Assembly: GCA_021292105.1 (NCBI GenBank)
Contig: CM037870.1
Span: 17,911,087 to 17,975,086, forward strand
DNA length: 64,000 bases
Direction of reading: 5' to 3'
Source of the DNA: Anadara kagoshimensis
Lineage: Eukaryota; Mollusca; Bivalvia; Arcoida; Arcidae
Every line of letters starts with the position of its first letter. Positions within the stretch are counted from its first letter, which is position 1. A program made the translations under genes and the position numbers. Of this stretch, positions 22,258-33,474 are shown piece after piece. Below the pieces are notes generated by a model. It was not told the DNA's origin. It did no database searches and saw only the letters and a list, made by a program, of their open reading frames with translations.

Positions 22258-22441
22258 GATACAGTACAGGCCTGTCGAAAGTTAAACACTCAGCTAACAA
22301 ATTAGTACCAGATCGGCACCTGCTATCTTCTCTCGGTAGGTTTCCGGCCACTTGCTATCCATATCTCGTCGACTCGACAGCCGAGTTTCGACTCTTTTTC
22401 GTAAGCTCTGTGTTAAACTTTCGACAGGTCTGTACTGTAGC
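22258..22441. mobile_element. MITE copy 4, best preserved, TA target duplication
   Basis: The left end after TA is 'CAGTACAGGCCTGTCGAAAG' then 'TTAAACAC'. The right end is 'GTGTTAAACTTTCGACAGGT' then 'CTGTACTG', again followed by TA. The ~28-bp terminal inverted repeats have a single mismatch, with a weaker extension of about 15 bp. Termini starting CAGT next to a duplicated TA are typical of Tc1/mariner elements. With ~180 bp and no transposase it must depend on a donor in trans. Confidence 0.88.
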
Positions 22442-23377
22442 TAGTTGCCAAAAATAGATATCCCTTAACGAAAAGATACCGAGATATTTGTAACGAGGGG
22501 ACGAGTTATGCTGTCGATTTTACACTAATTCTTGTATAAAACTTTTTGCAGGCATGTTCTGTACTCTTCATATTTGTGTAATGAAGCACGTATCATTGCA
22601 AGACTTAAAATTCTTAAATAGAAATGAAATAGAACATGATGAAAAAATAATACACTTGATGATTTTAGCTTTGGAATTGTGACTTAAACATCAACGTGTA
22701 AATTGACGTAAATATTTGCGTCTTTATAAAAAATTAAACCACTATGGATGCCTACGTAATGTATCATACCATTTTGAGAAATCAACATTTTACGTCATCA
22801 AGGAATCAACTTGCTTCCAAAAATCCTATCCACAACAGCCTGTATCTAAATAAGTAATGTAGCTTATACATTCGATGACCTTCAATCTAGTCTAGATAGT
22901 ATGAAACGTTTGAATTGTATAACTTTTGGAGTATTGTCTTGAAGATTTTTGGTCAAATAGAAAAGGAAAACGTAATGTAAATTATTTGATTGAACTGATT
23001 CAGAGACATTGGTTTCATTTCTTTACTTGGCATTGATGCTGTACAAATATCAAGTTTTACCAATGCATTAATCTTGATCTTGTTTCGTGTCCAGAATTAA
23101 ACGCCAAGGACATGGAATTGATTTCACGCAGAACTAATAAGTGATTCTAGCTTTTTTCATTAACGTTTGAATATGATAAAGAAAATATCCATTGACCATC
23201 ATTGTAGACATAGGCGCTGAAACTGTATACAATTCCGAAGTGTTCTATTCTTTATGGTAAGTAATTACACCAAGCCAAGCTGGAAACGTTCAATTAATGA
23301 TATTTTAGTTCGATGAACCGCATGACAAATAAATGGGTCTATAGAAGAAAGTATTATTTGCGTGCGTCTTCTTACCC
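22442..23377. other. No recognised feature
   Basis: AT-rich sequence, nothing seen beyond short low-complexity runs. Confidence 0.4.
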
Positions 23378-23795
23378 TTTTTTGATTGTACAAACTTTCT
23401 CTAAGCCCTTTCGTGCAAAATACTGACGGATGTCTTAAAATTGGTCAAACGATGTTAGCTTTTGATCTTATCAAAATTACGGACCTCTTTGATTGAACAA
23501 ACTTTCCCTGAGCGATTTCGTGCAAAATATTGATGGGTGTCTGAAAAATCCAACATTTGACCTTATAAAATTTACAACCTTATTTTGTCTCAGAAAACAT
23601 AATCTGGGCATTTCGTGCAAAACAAAATTGTTAAATGTCTAAAAATTGGTCATAAGCTGTTAGTTTTTGACCTCATAAAATTTGCGTACCTCTTTTGATT
23701 GCATAAACTTTCTCAGAGCGATTCCGTGCAAAAACAAAATTACTGGATGTCTGAAAATTGGTCATAAGCTGTTACTGTTTGACCTGATAAAATTA
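23378..23795. repeat. Tandem array, four units of ~95-112 bp
   Basis: Units start near 23378, 23485, 23579 and 23691. Shared landmarks are 'TTTGATTG.A.AAACTTTCTC', 'GCGATTTCGTGCAAAA', 'GGATGTCTGAAAATTGGTCA' and 'TTTGACCTTATAAAATT'. Confidence 0.85.
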
Positions 23796-23931
23796 TTGTT
23801 CACTGCCGTAAACAATTTATAAACGATTCTGTATCCACACTGCCTCCAAACTTAGTCTACGTCTACGAAATTAAAATCTTATCACCCAGACTAATGACAA
23901 ATCTAAGATCAATACTTTTGGTCAAAATTTC

Positions 23932-24475
23932 GAAAATCAGTTCGCAGAGTGCGCTCCGCATGTGGAGATCAGGGTTTGAACCCTGGCGGATCCTGAACAA
24001 GACTTAAAAATAAGAGTTAAATGATCTTTTGCCAAGCACTCGGTATTTATTATTTCCCGGTAGCTCAGTTCGTAGAGTGCGCTGCGCTATGAATGTCAGT
24101 GTTTGAACCCCTACATATCCTGACCAAAAAACTAAGTGTTGAATGTTCTTTTGTAAAGCACTTGGTATTTTTTCAAATTTTAAATAATTTATTTCTCGAA
24201 AGCTCAGTTCATCAAATGCGCTTCGCATGTGGAGGTTGACGGATCAAGCCCAAGCGGAGCCTGACAAAGATTTGAAAATGGATGGTTTCTTTTCTCCACC
24301 AAAAGATTTATATTTAGAAATCTTTCGGAAGATAACTAGGAGTGGCACGTTAAAGACACCCGTCCTTCAGTTTCCTGGGCGCACTGCAAAAGTAACCATT
24401 TATGACACTTCATCTATAGCTGATGTCGTCCCCAGATCAGTTAAATATCCGTAACCACGTTAACTGGAACGCCAA
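23932..24475 (+). mobile_element. Three tandem SINE heads, the last with a body
   Basis: tRNA-like heads start at about 23936, 24062 and 24200. Each has an A-box-like 'AGCTCAGTTCGTAGAGTGCG', and B-box-like sequences 'GGGTTTGAACCC', 'GTGTTTGAACCC' and 'CGGATCAAGCCC'. The first two units end at the same point, just after 'AAGCACTTGGTATTT', and are joined to the next head by 'TTTATTTC.CG'. The third continues into a diverged body with 'GGCACGTTAAAGACACCCGT'. Confidence 0.8.
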
Positions 24476-25334
24476 AGCTAATTAATCACTAAATCTCAAA
24501 TACAAAGAAAACGTGTAGCACCTAATATTGTGAAGTTATTTGGTGTAAGAGTATTCTTTTAAAACACTTCCAAAGCTTATATTAAATAATATTCGGGGGA
24601 TTGGCTTCCACACAATGTCACCAGGGTCCGTTCGAAATTATGATGTTTTCTTCTTTTCCTTGCCGTTCCCAAGTTGAAAGATTTCTTCATAATCATCTTG
24701 TATTTAACGAAGTAAAAGGAAGAACAAACGATCCACATGCTAATGGCGGGAAAACAAATAAATGCACTCCCTGTTTGATGAATTCTGTTATTTGCATATA
24801 TGTCTTTTTTAGGGTCTTGAACTAAGTGTACTGGGTGAAAATGCATAAAACATGATTAAATTAGTTTGTAATTAACTCATAATTAGTGCAGCACTTAATA
24901 ATAATTAGCAAATTATAGTGGTTTTAATGATTAACTCGAATTATGGTTTGTCAAACTGGGCCCTATACCGCAAACTCTGGTAACGTAACAGCATACATTT
25001 CTGAAAATCATAGGCCATAATAGAAAGAGTTTCAGTCAGTATTACAGAGATAAGCAAAATTAATGTGATTTGCAAAAGCCATAGCAACAAAGAACATACA
25101 AAAAATGAATAAAGATCAAGTCAAATATTTATCCCCAGTTTGGACGGACACTGATCATGATAACATTATTTATTGGTGTAATTGCAATTGTATCACTTCT
25201 GTAAGGTCCAAATTATTAAGTATTTAAAAGGTTGAGAAAAAAGCGTACATGCAAAAACATCGACAAACTTTCGGCAAAAGTTCGGTTGTACCTATGCAGT
25301 AAATGGAGTTTAATTAAGTAATGTGCTAAAACAA
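24476..25334. other. No recognised feature
   Basis: Short overlapping open frames on both strands at 24577-24846 show no domain resemblance. Confidence 0.35.
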
Positions 25335-25640
25335 CCCTGTCAAGAATATTTTACTTATATCGAAACGTCCCCAGCTATAGACGAAGGTACAGAAGTTTTG
25401 CCTATGCGTTGCGCTTATTGCGTTATATAGCAAGGCTCGCTATCGTGTCAAGCCTACCAATACATGGGACCTCGTTTATTTTAAGTTCCCATTCGAAAGA
25501 ACCGTGACTTTCATTTCGTAATACCGAGTGCTTGACAAAAGAACAGTCATTACCATATTTCAAGTCTTTGGTCAGATCCGACCGGGTTTCGAACCCACGA
25601 CATTCCACTTACGGAGCGAGCAATTTACCAAGGGTAGTAA
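25335..25640 (-). mobile_element. First-family SINE, minus strand
   Basis: On the minus strand it has a worn A box, then the B box 'GGGTTTCGAACCC' side 'CGTGGGTTCGAAACCCGGTC', 'AAGTCTTTGGTCAGATC' complement, 'CACTCGGTATTACGAAATGA', 'GGTCCCATGTATTGG', and the 3' part 'CTATAGCTGGGGACGTTTCG' then 'ATATAAGTAAAATATTCTTG'. This is the same order as in the copy at 56331. Confidence 0.83.
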
Positions 25641-26717
25641 ATGGAGTTGAGATCCGAAAGCATGGCTTCCATGGCATCCTTCATAGACGTGAATAGTCAT
25701 ACAGAATAATGCGATTTGGAATACAAAACGCTGTTTATATTGCCAAAAGATTAATTATTTATCTTTCATAGAAATTGCATTGTAGAATTAGTTTTTTCTA
25801 TACCATTAGTACGTATTGTGGAAATGGACAATTGACTTATCTCTATACAATTGAATATCTAGAAAAAGTCACTTTGATGGTAATAACGCGCTATTCAGCA
25901 AATTCCGGACAAGATAATTTGATGATATTCTATATAATTTCATTTGAAACGTGCCTATTTCAAATGTATCTTTATCTAAAGCCAGGACTTGTCTCATTTA
26001 AGCGTTAAATACTATGTCTGGGTCTCAGTTGAAATTCAGACTCGTTTAACACTTGTCAGAGAATTCTAAAATGATTTCTACGCTCCTTACTTTTCAGTCG
26101 TTAATTTCCGCCTTTCAATTAATTATGGTCCTAAATGTCTCAAAAATACTGTAATAAAATGAGTTTAGATTATTAACTATGGTTTTGTGAACAAATTGAT
26201 AGCTTATAGACCTTCTCAACTAATTTGCTCGCAATCAAATGTCATACTTATTAGTGTTGATGCAATCTGACGAGGCGAAATTTATTTAGATGATATCGCA
26301 ATCGTTTCCGAATAAAAATGGCAAGAAAATCTATTGTTTTTACAAAATCTCTTTTTAAATTTCCGATAGTATGTTTTTGCCGAGCAAAACATTTTCATTC
26401 ATATTAAAACGTATGCTAGAACTAATTGTGAACATCAATTTTGTGATCTGTTTATCCTACATATTATATGCATGGTACTGTTGCAATTACTTGGCATGGC
26501 AATCATTTTGACACTTCAATGACATAAATAACGGCGTGAGTCTAAAACATGACGCAACGAAGTCAATCCCTTAAATGTGGGAGGGGAAAGGGTTGCGGTG
26601 AGGGCGGGAGCGGGGTCTTACAGATAATTGAAGAGCAATTCACAACCCTATTCCATTACCCAAAATCTAGTGTGACATTGTTTAGGAGTTAATGCTAGCC
26701 GATAGTAAGGTCAGTGT
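25641..26717. other. No recognised feature
   Basis: AT-rich apart from a short G-rich run at about 26578-26615 ('GGGAGGGGAAAGGG' and 'GGGCGGGAGCGGGG'), which could in principle form a G-quadruplex. Confidence 0.4.
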
Positions 26718-26795
26718 ATCAGGAACATTGGTTTCCACCCTCACCTTAAAAATGACGGCATTTATATACGCGAAGAATCTTGACTGGGTTGCCGA
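26718..26795 (+). mobile_element. Family B SINE 3' fragment
   Basis: 'TTGGTTTCCACCCTCACC', 'ATGACGGCATTTATATACGC' and 'GAATCTTGACTGGGTTGCC' follow the order of the family B 3' half. Confidence 0.55.
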
Positions 26796-27118
26796 ACACT
26801 AGTCTTCATGAGTGGCGATTAGTGGGTATAACGAATTTTGCACATTTTTTCATTATCTTTAAACTTCGTGTGTGTGACGTGAAATTCTATAAAAATATTT
26901 TGTGTTGTATGATGTTTGGCCCAAAATATCTTTAATTCAGTAGAAGATGGTTGTAGAACACACTAGTCCTTATGAGATACTTTCAAGTTTAGTCTTACGA
27001 ATTTCACGCATTTTAATTTCATTGTTATGTTTAGAAGCTTCGTGTTTGCCGTGAAATCCTGTGAAAAAATCTGTGTTATATCGCCCAAAATATTTCAGAA
27101 AAAATGGTTGAAGGAAAC
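26796..27118. repeat. Two-unit tandem duplication, ~161 bp
   Basis: Units 26796-26957 and 26958-27118 both run 'ACACTAGTC.T.ATGAG', 'TACGAATTT..CGCATTTT', 'AACTTCGTGT', 'CCGTGAAAT.CT' and 'GCCCAAAATAT', then 'GAAGATGGTTG'. Confidence 0.82.
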
Positions 27119-27136
27119 AACCTGTTTTTACTGTTC

Positions 27137-27290
27137 TAAACCTATAACATATTCAAATATCGCACAGACATTATCTGTTTGAAAATCTGATTTACGTGCA
27201 ATAAATGTACTTCGAAAGTATCTCTACGCATGACGTCACAGGTGTAAAAACTTCACACTGTATTATTATTGTTAAAAGTTCTTTATCGTC
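27137..27290. repeat. Orphan unit of the 31.3-32.2 kb satellite
   Basis: 'TTCAAATATCGCACAGACAT', 'AAAATCTGATTTACGTGCAA' and 'TAAATGTACTTCGAAAG' match the first half of the unit that is tandemly repeated at 31260-32198. Confidence 0.65.
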
Positions 27291-27869
27291 ATTGATTTAG
27301 ACAAGCCAGACAAATTATCATCTATGAAGTCTACGGTATATTACACGAATAAACTTTCTGGCTCTTCTTGAGTATATTCATCAACTGTGATGTTTTAGGG
27401 AACAATAAAAATATGTAACATGCCTGTGTGAATTACAAAACACAAGACGTGTAGTGTGTAATTAAGATCTTTATCGCTCGACATAGTTGCACCGATAGTT
27501 TTATAGAAATAAACAAACTAAACGAGAGTTTAAAATAACAAATGTGTACATCCCAAAGTTAAGAAAAACTCGCTCAGTCCTTATCCGCCTCAGTTTCGCT
27601 TCGCACTCCAGCCAACCAGACCGATCCTAAAAGCAAATTGTTTCACGAAGTTACGGATCTAATTTGGCGATCTGTCATTCCTACATCGTTTTATCCCCTA
27701 AGAGTTTGACTCTGGATATAGAATGTTTTCATTTTTAAGAATCATTATATCCCCAATAATGGGGGTATAAACGGAAACCGCATTTTTCTATTTTTTACCA
27801 AAACAATAAAATAAAGAGATATGCGACAAATACTAGTTTAGTTTCAAAACTGGGGTAAATAACATACTT
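27291..27869. other. Largely unrecognised; small 'CCCCAATAATGGGG' palindrome at ~27752
   Basis: The short palindrome 'TATATCCCCAATAATGGGGG' with 'TATA' may be a stub of the 'CCCCCGC' repeat type. Nothing else is seen. Confidence 0.35.
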
Positions 27870-28530
27870 GAATTATCTTTAGGTGTTACGATTGCTTGAA
27901 TATGTCAGGTCTGAAGTTAATTCTGAAACTCAATCCGAATGTTCTTTGACAAAAAGATTCATATGCAGAGAGAACCAGACGGTTTCGAACTCGAAAAATA
28001 TGGCTAACTCTTATTACAATTAGATGTTGCAATTGCTGAAACATAACAGACTTTGTCCGAAACTGAACACGGCTGTTTTGACCAAAACATTCTCAAATGC
28101 AAAGATACAATTTAAAAGAGATAAACTATTTCGATAATGATAAAATTATCTCTAATTTTTTTTTTTATTAATTTTATTAATTATTGAGATTACTAACAAA
28201 TGTCAGATCTGACATCTGAAATCAGTGCCTTAACCTAATCCGGTTGATTCCTGAACAGCAGATTCAAATGCCAAACATATGCAACTAAAAAGACCAAAGC
28301 GGCTTGGCTTGAAAAATATCTCTAATATTGTCATCAAGTATTGCGAATACTTTGTATGAAATTTTAAGTGCATCTGAAACGAAATTCGGTTGTTATCTCA
28401 GCAACAGAGATTAAATTACCAAAAACATGAAACTCTAAAAGCTTAACGGTTTCAAAACTGCGAAAAAGTTTTCACGCATTATCATCAAGTGTTCCTAATG
28501 TTTACGATTGATATTTAAACTACATCAATC
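27870..28530. repeat. Tandem array, four and a half units of ~150 bp
   Basis: Units begin near 27871, 28011, 28175, 28327 and 28478. Common points are 'ATTGTCATCAAGTATTGC', a 'CATCTGAAA.' word, 'CGGTTGTT.TCA.CAACAGA', 'AAATGCCAAA.ATATG' and 'CGGTTTCGAAACT' or 'CGAAAAATAT.TCTAA'. Divergence is high. Confidence 0.72.
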
Positions 28531-29475
28531 CCAAGAGTAACATTAAATAAATGTGTGTGAACTTGTTGACATCTCCTTGCATCAGATTTGACTTAAACTA
28601 CTATTAATGATAACGACCAAGAAATAAATGCCCGATTTATTCGTCGATTATGTCGTTTTGACAATTGTTGATTCCCACAAAAATGTAAATGCGCATTACG
28701 TTCACAATGTACGTTACAGCTCCAAAAAATAATCACGATTATATTTTATTTTACTCAACAAATTCGAATATTACTTCCTTTAATAATGTAAGCTTAATTC
28801 TGTTTTACGTAATCTAATTTCTTTAAAAATCATAAGATGATTTCCAGAACAAAAATTATTGGAAATCCCTAATGGAAACGGAACACATGGAGAATTTGAT
28901 GAAAAATATCACATCTAGCTGTTTAAATTGCCGTATCTCGTGTAAGACTGCTATTGAAAACTACTTTTCAACGCGAATGAAAATCAAATAATGGTCAAAT
29001 ATTATATAATGCCAGCGTAACAAACTTTATATTGCCGTTTTTTGTTTGTCTGTTGTTGAAGCCATCACTATAAATCACATTATCAAGCCATGTGTTGAAG
29101 CTCAAATTTGATGAAATTAATTTTTCATATGGTGAAATATTTAAATTCAAATATATATGTTATAAACACGCTATATTTTGTTCATATTGTATATCATAAA
29201 ATCAGACATAAATTGATATTTTATAATAAAAGTATCACATTTATTAATTATATATTATTAATATGATGCCAGAAGTAATAATTTGAAACTGTTTTTCATT
29301 TAGAAATCAAACGATGCCTTGTTCTATTTCAAAATAGTAAAACAGATTCATCATTTTGACATGATTCATAGGCTGTCATATGGTATTTTGTTTCATGAAA
29401 AAATTGCAAGTAATTGATCACAACATTCAAATGACTGATAGAATGTGCACAAAAACCACAGTTTTTACTGGAATA
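28531..29475. other. No recognised feature
   Basis: Very AT-rich, with long A/T runs around 29150-29280. Confidence 0.4.
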
Positions 29476-29550
29476 TGGTTGTGGTTGAACCCCAACCTTC
29501 AATATTCAGAGTGAGCACTTTACCAACTGTGCTACCGATTGTATTTGCAA
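29476..29550 (-). mobile_element. SINE tRNA-like head fragment, minus strand
   Basis: The reverse complement reads 'GGTAGCACAGTTGGTAAAGT' (A box), then 'GCTCACTCTGAATATTGAAG' and 'GTTGGGGTTCAACCACAACC' (B box). No SINE body follows. Confidence 0.7.
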
Positions 29551-30355
29551 AGGCTTGTTGAATATGGGGACATTTGCTCTTGAACTAAAGTACGTTTAAC
29601 ACTGTTAACGGTCAACGTCAATGAGAGAAATACGAGCTTGGATTAAAAAAAAGAACTTCGAATATATTATTGGACTTCATTATTAAATAACATTTTAATG
29701 AGATATCATGTCACAATCGTCAATGAAGTCTATCATTTGGTAAAAACGCTAATGATGTCGTCGAAGTGTCATGAAGGAACAACAGGCGGAAATGCGATCA
29801 ATGTAAGTCTGGAAAATATTTTCTTCTTATCATTAGTAAATGATTTTAATCGGAATTTATTCGCAGTTTTAATAATACTACTTCACTTTACGTCTGCAAA
29901 CGAATCTTCTAATGAAATTACTACCAATACATTGTGTTTTTAATTTAAGAATGAAACATTTTTAAAACGTACATTTTATGTTTTTGCTAGGTTATTTTCC
30001 TTCAAATATCAGCATATCTGTTTTCCTATACTATATTCCTTCAAATTTCTGAAATTTTAACTTTTAGATACAAAAGGTAAAAAGCAGTAGATTATTTGCT
30101 TGCATTCTGCGAATTTATTTTGTCTGAAAAATCAACAATCCATTCTTTCACTCATTCTTATTAGATTGACAAAAGCTTAAAAAGTAAATTTCATGTTTGA
30201 ATTATGCGATTTTATGTTTCTTAAAATTTAAAATTTCGTTCTTATTTTATTCCGCACTAATTCCTGCGATTTTTAATTTTAGAGTAATCAGCTTTAAACA
30301 AGTATATTTGGAACGTAAATGCTAGTTACAAAGAAATAATTATAAAATCCCCTTC
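29551..30355. other. No recognised feature
   Basis: An 81-codon open frame at 29698-29943 has no family resemblance; the rest is AT-rich. Confidence 0.35.
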
Positions 30356-30356
30356 C

Positions 30357-30428
30357 GTTTGCCGGGAATCGAACCCAGGTCGGTTGTTTGGAAAGCTAGC
30401 GCTTTACCGTTTCGCCTTAAATGTACCC
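30357..30428 (-). pseudogene. tRNA-like pseudogene or SINE head
   Basis: On the minus strand, 'GGCGAAACGGTAAAGCGCTA' (A-box region) is followed by 'CCTGGGTTCGATTCCCGG', a well-paired T arm. The 7-base acceptor side 'CAAACGG' has no complement at the 5' end, so it cannot fold as a complete tRNA. It has no SINE body. Confidence 0.6.
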
Positions 30429-31259
30429 CATAGTTGACACAGTAGCAACGTTTCTTAATCTGTACATAGTACAACTATATCACTACGCATTTTATGTTTG
30501 AACCTTGTCAATTCTTTTAAAAATCAGCATTCCGTTCATATATCAAGTTAAATTTGTTCAACTTTGTATTAAAAGCCATACTTGCTCTTGTTAATTTGAT
30601 GACAGACCTTAATAATAATTGCAATATTGAATATATAATACTACAGAACACGGTTTTCTAGATAAAACCCCTTTGAGATTGTTACAATGACTTAGATTAT
30701 GACATCTATCGGGTTATAAGCAATCACACGATACCTATTGGGATTATCTTGCAGACTTTTATTTGTACAAGGTTAATCTATTTGAATCAGTTAGGGATTA
30801 AATGATGTTCATTTCTATATAATTATGGCGTCTCACACTTCATCAACATTACTAGCATATGAGTATTTGGTAAAATCAGCAAATTTCGTTATTGAAATCA
30901 AACGTCCCTTGATGTGTGTTTGCCTCATAAAGAAAAAGAGTCTTGTTGATGTTCAACGTTATATGATTATGACGTTTCACACTTGAGGAGTAACATTGCT
31001 TACACGTATGAAGTATCACATTTGTTGTCAATAGTTCAGCACCTTATATAGATGAAGCAATTCCTAGCGGCGTCAGTAAACTCTGTTATATTGAAATTAA
31101 ATGCAGTGATTTGGAAAGAGAGTCTACACATAAGTACAATGTAACCAATGTATATGTAGTTTGTACTTTAAAATCTGACGAGATTATTGTTTTTTGTATT
31201 TACGAAAAAACTTTGTTTATAGTTTTTTACTGATTGTACTGAACAATTTGCTCTCCTAT
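30429..31259. other. No recognised feature
   Basis: AT-rich; weak similarities ('TATGATTATGACGTTTCACAC' near 30961 and 'TAATTATGGCGTCTCACACTT' near 30821) suggest one more decayed ~140-bp duplication. Confidence 0.35.
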
Positions 31260-32198
31260 TCACTCTCATTTCATAACTTCTTCAAATATCGCTGGGAAAC
31301 TATCTTCATGAACATCTGATTTATGTGCAGTAACTTATTTCAAAGGTCTTTAGATACTAGTGTATAACGTATAAGTCTGAGTATAAAGTATAACAATTTA
31401 GTCTAGCAATGTAATTGTTAAAAACTTGTTTCTAACAATAATAAAAATATGACATTGCAGGGAACTACTCGTATGTACAATTCATAGTATCATCAAATAT
31501 CGCCAAGATAAGTAAAAACTTTGATTTATATGCAGTAAATATGTTGAAGGCTTTGTTATAATTATAAGTAAGCCTAGGACTGCAGTATCTATGTGCATAA
31601 AGTATAACAATAGCAATATATTTGTTACAAAACTTGTTTCGTAGAATATTAAAAATAAGGTGTGGTACTGAACTACCTATGTTAAATTCCTTATAGGTAT
31701 GTACAGAACAATCTGTCAACTCATAATATCTTCAAATTTCGCAAAGACACTATTTGCATGAACATCTGATCTATGTGCAGTAAATTTCTTTTAATGCCTT
31801 GATATACTAGTAAACCTTGGCTTGCAGTATCTATGTGGTTGAAGTATAACAAATTTGTCTAGCAATATTTTTGTTAACAAAACTTATTTCGTAGAATATT
31901 AAAAAATAGGGTATGATACAGAAGTATCTATGTTAAATTCTTTATAGGTATATACAGAACTACCTATGTACAATTTATAGTATCTTCAAATATTGCCAAG
32001 ACACTATACCAATATGAACATCTGATTTACGTACAGTAAACTTTTGAAGGTCTTAACATACTAGTATGCCTAGGTCTGCAGTATCTGTGTGTATAAAGTA
32101 TAACAAATTTTGTCTTGAAAGATTTATGTTACAAAACTTGTTTCTTAGAAAATAATAATAATAAAAAACATGGTAGTGAACTACCACTGCTTAATTTA
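31260..32198. repeat. Satellite array, four units of ~210-250 bp
   Basis: Units start near 31278, 31487, 31728 and 31980. Each runs 'TATCTTCAAATATCGCCAAG', 'ATGAACATCTGATTTATGTG', 'CAGTAAA', 'ATACTAGTA.GCCTAGG', 'CTGCAGTATCTATGTG', 'ATAAAGTATAACAA', 'TTACAAAACTTGTTTCGTAG', then 'GAACTACCTATGT'. Units 2 and 3 also contain an extra 'TTTATAGGTATGTACAGAAC' sub-repeat, which explains the length variation. Confidence 0.88.
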
Positions 32199-32474
32199 TC
32201 AATATTGGTTTTAGAGTTGACAAAACTGTCTTTCCTAACATAATATAGAAATCTTTGTGAATAAAGACGTTTGTCAGACAGTTCATCGGTCTATCGACAG
32301 GAATCGGTATTTGAATACATTCCACTTAGCGTAATTGAAATATCTTTCTTGTCAACTTATCTTATCTTTTTCTTATTGCTTGTCAAAATAACGATCACAG
32401 ACATGTAGCATTTGGACATGGAGCGGTATGTTTGTGTTTCATAAAATGGAAATGTCCATTATATAAATAAAGAC

Positions 32475-32590
32475 TCCATATGACCTAGGTTCGGATTCTA
32501 CTCGCGCATCCAAATGTGGACAAGTTTGTCGGTTTTCTTCCAATAACATTAGAAACAATATTTAGACGTTATACACTATCGAACCCTATT
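32475..32590 (+). mobile_element. Possible family B SINE remnant
   Basis: 'GACCTAGGTTCGGATTCTAC' followed by 'GGACAAGTTTGTCGG' and 'TTTTCTTCCA' follow the family order, but the tail is lost. Confidence 0.45.
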
Positions 32591-32819
32591 CGTGAAATTA
32601 AAAGTAAAATATGTTGTGCGTATAGCTAGCTAGACAGACGATGCTTGCCCTTCTTGAAAACCAAGCCTCTCCTCCCTAGTATTAGTTCCAATATCAAAAT
32701 TTTTGCCATGCTTTTGGTATCGTTGATCGCTGTGTTTGATGTTAATATCACACCTGTTTAAATTTTGCCAATAACTGTTATTTACAGTGATGGGTAAAAT
32801 GTTCTCCAAATTCACAGAC

Positions 32820-33125
32820 CTTATCCATGTCGAGTTTCCATTATGTCACAAGGCGTATATAATGCTAAAAGATAAAAATATCTGCACTGGTTTTTTAATC
32901 AAGAAATTTAGAAAATTGCATAACTTATCCAAATGAGTTTTCCACTATGTCACCAGGCATATTTGCTTAAAACAAATATAATGGTTTTCTAATCAAGAAA
33001 TTCAGAAAATTACATAACTTATCCAAGTTGGGTTTCCACATTGTCACCAGGCGTATATCAACCTTTAAGAAAATTATAATTGTACTGGATTTTTTTTATC
33101 TAGAGATTCAGAAAATTACATAGCT
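32820..33125. repeat. Tandem array, three units of ~95-105 bp
   Basis: Units start at about 32820, 32924 and 33019. Shared words are 'CTTATCCAA.T.G.GTTTCC', 'ATGTCACCAGGCGTATAT', 'TGGTTTT.TAATCAAGAAAT' and 'TCAGAAAATTACATAACTT'. Confidence 0.87.
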
Positions 33126-33474
33126 TTATAGTTCAATTACATCTCATTTTCTGTCTCTTTTTTTCTTTTTTACTTTCTTTTTTTACTTTATGTCAAGGTT
33201 AGGTATACTTTAAGACGCAAAAAGTCACAACACAATTTTTTTGACCTTTTTAGAGACAATATTCACAAAATATAGATAAAATACGTATAAATACGTTTAT
33301 TACGCAATTAAAAAAGCAATATACATATAAAATAGTTTATTTCAACAATGCCATAAATCTGGAAAAATATATAGATCATTTACCATCCTAAGCCAGTGAA
33401 TAAACTTTCACCATTCACTTGATGCAATATTATTTCAACAAGCATGTATCATTAAACTAGTACTATTTTCATTT

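Noticed and set aside
26578-26615. G-rich run as a regulatory G-quadruplex
   Set aside because: It is a single short purine run without a neighbouring gene.
30357-30428. Functional tRNA gene
   Set aside because: The T arm is good, but the acceptor stem does not pair, so it is at best a pseudogene or SINE head.
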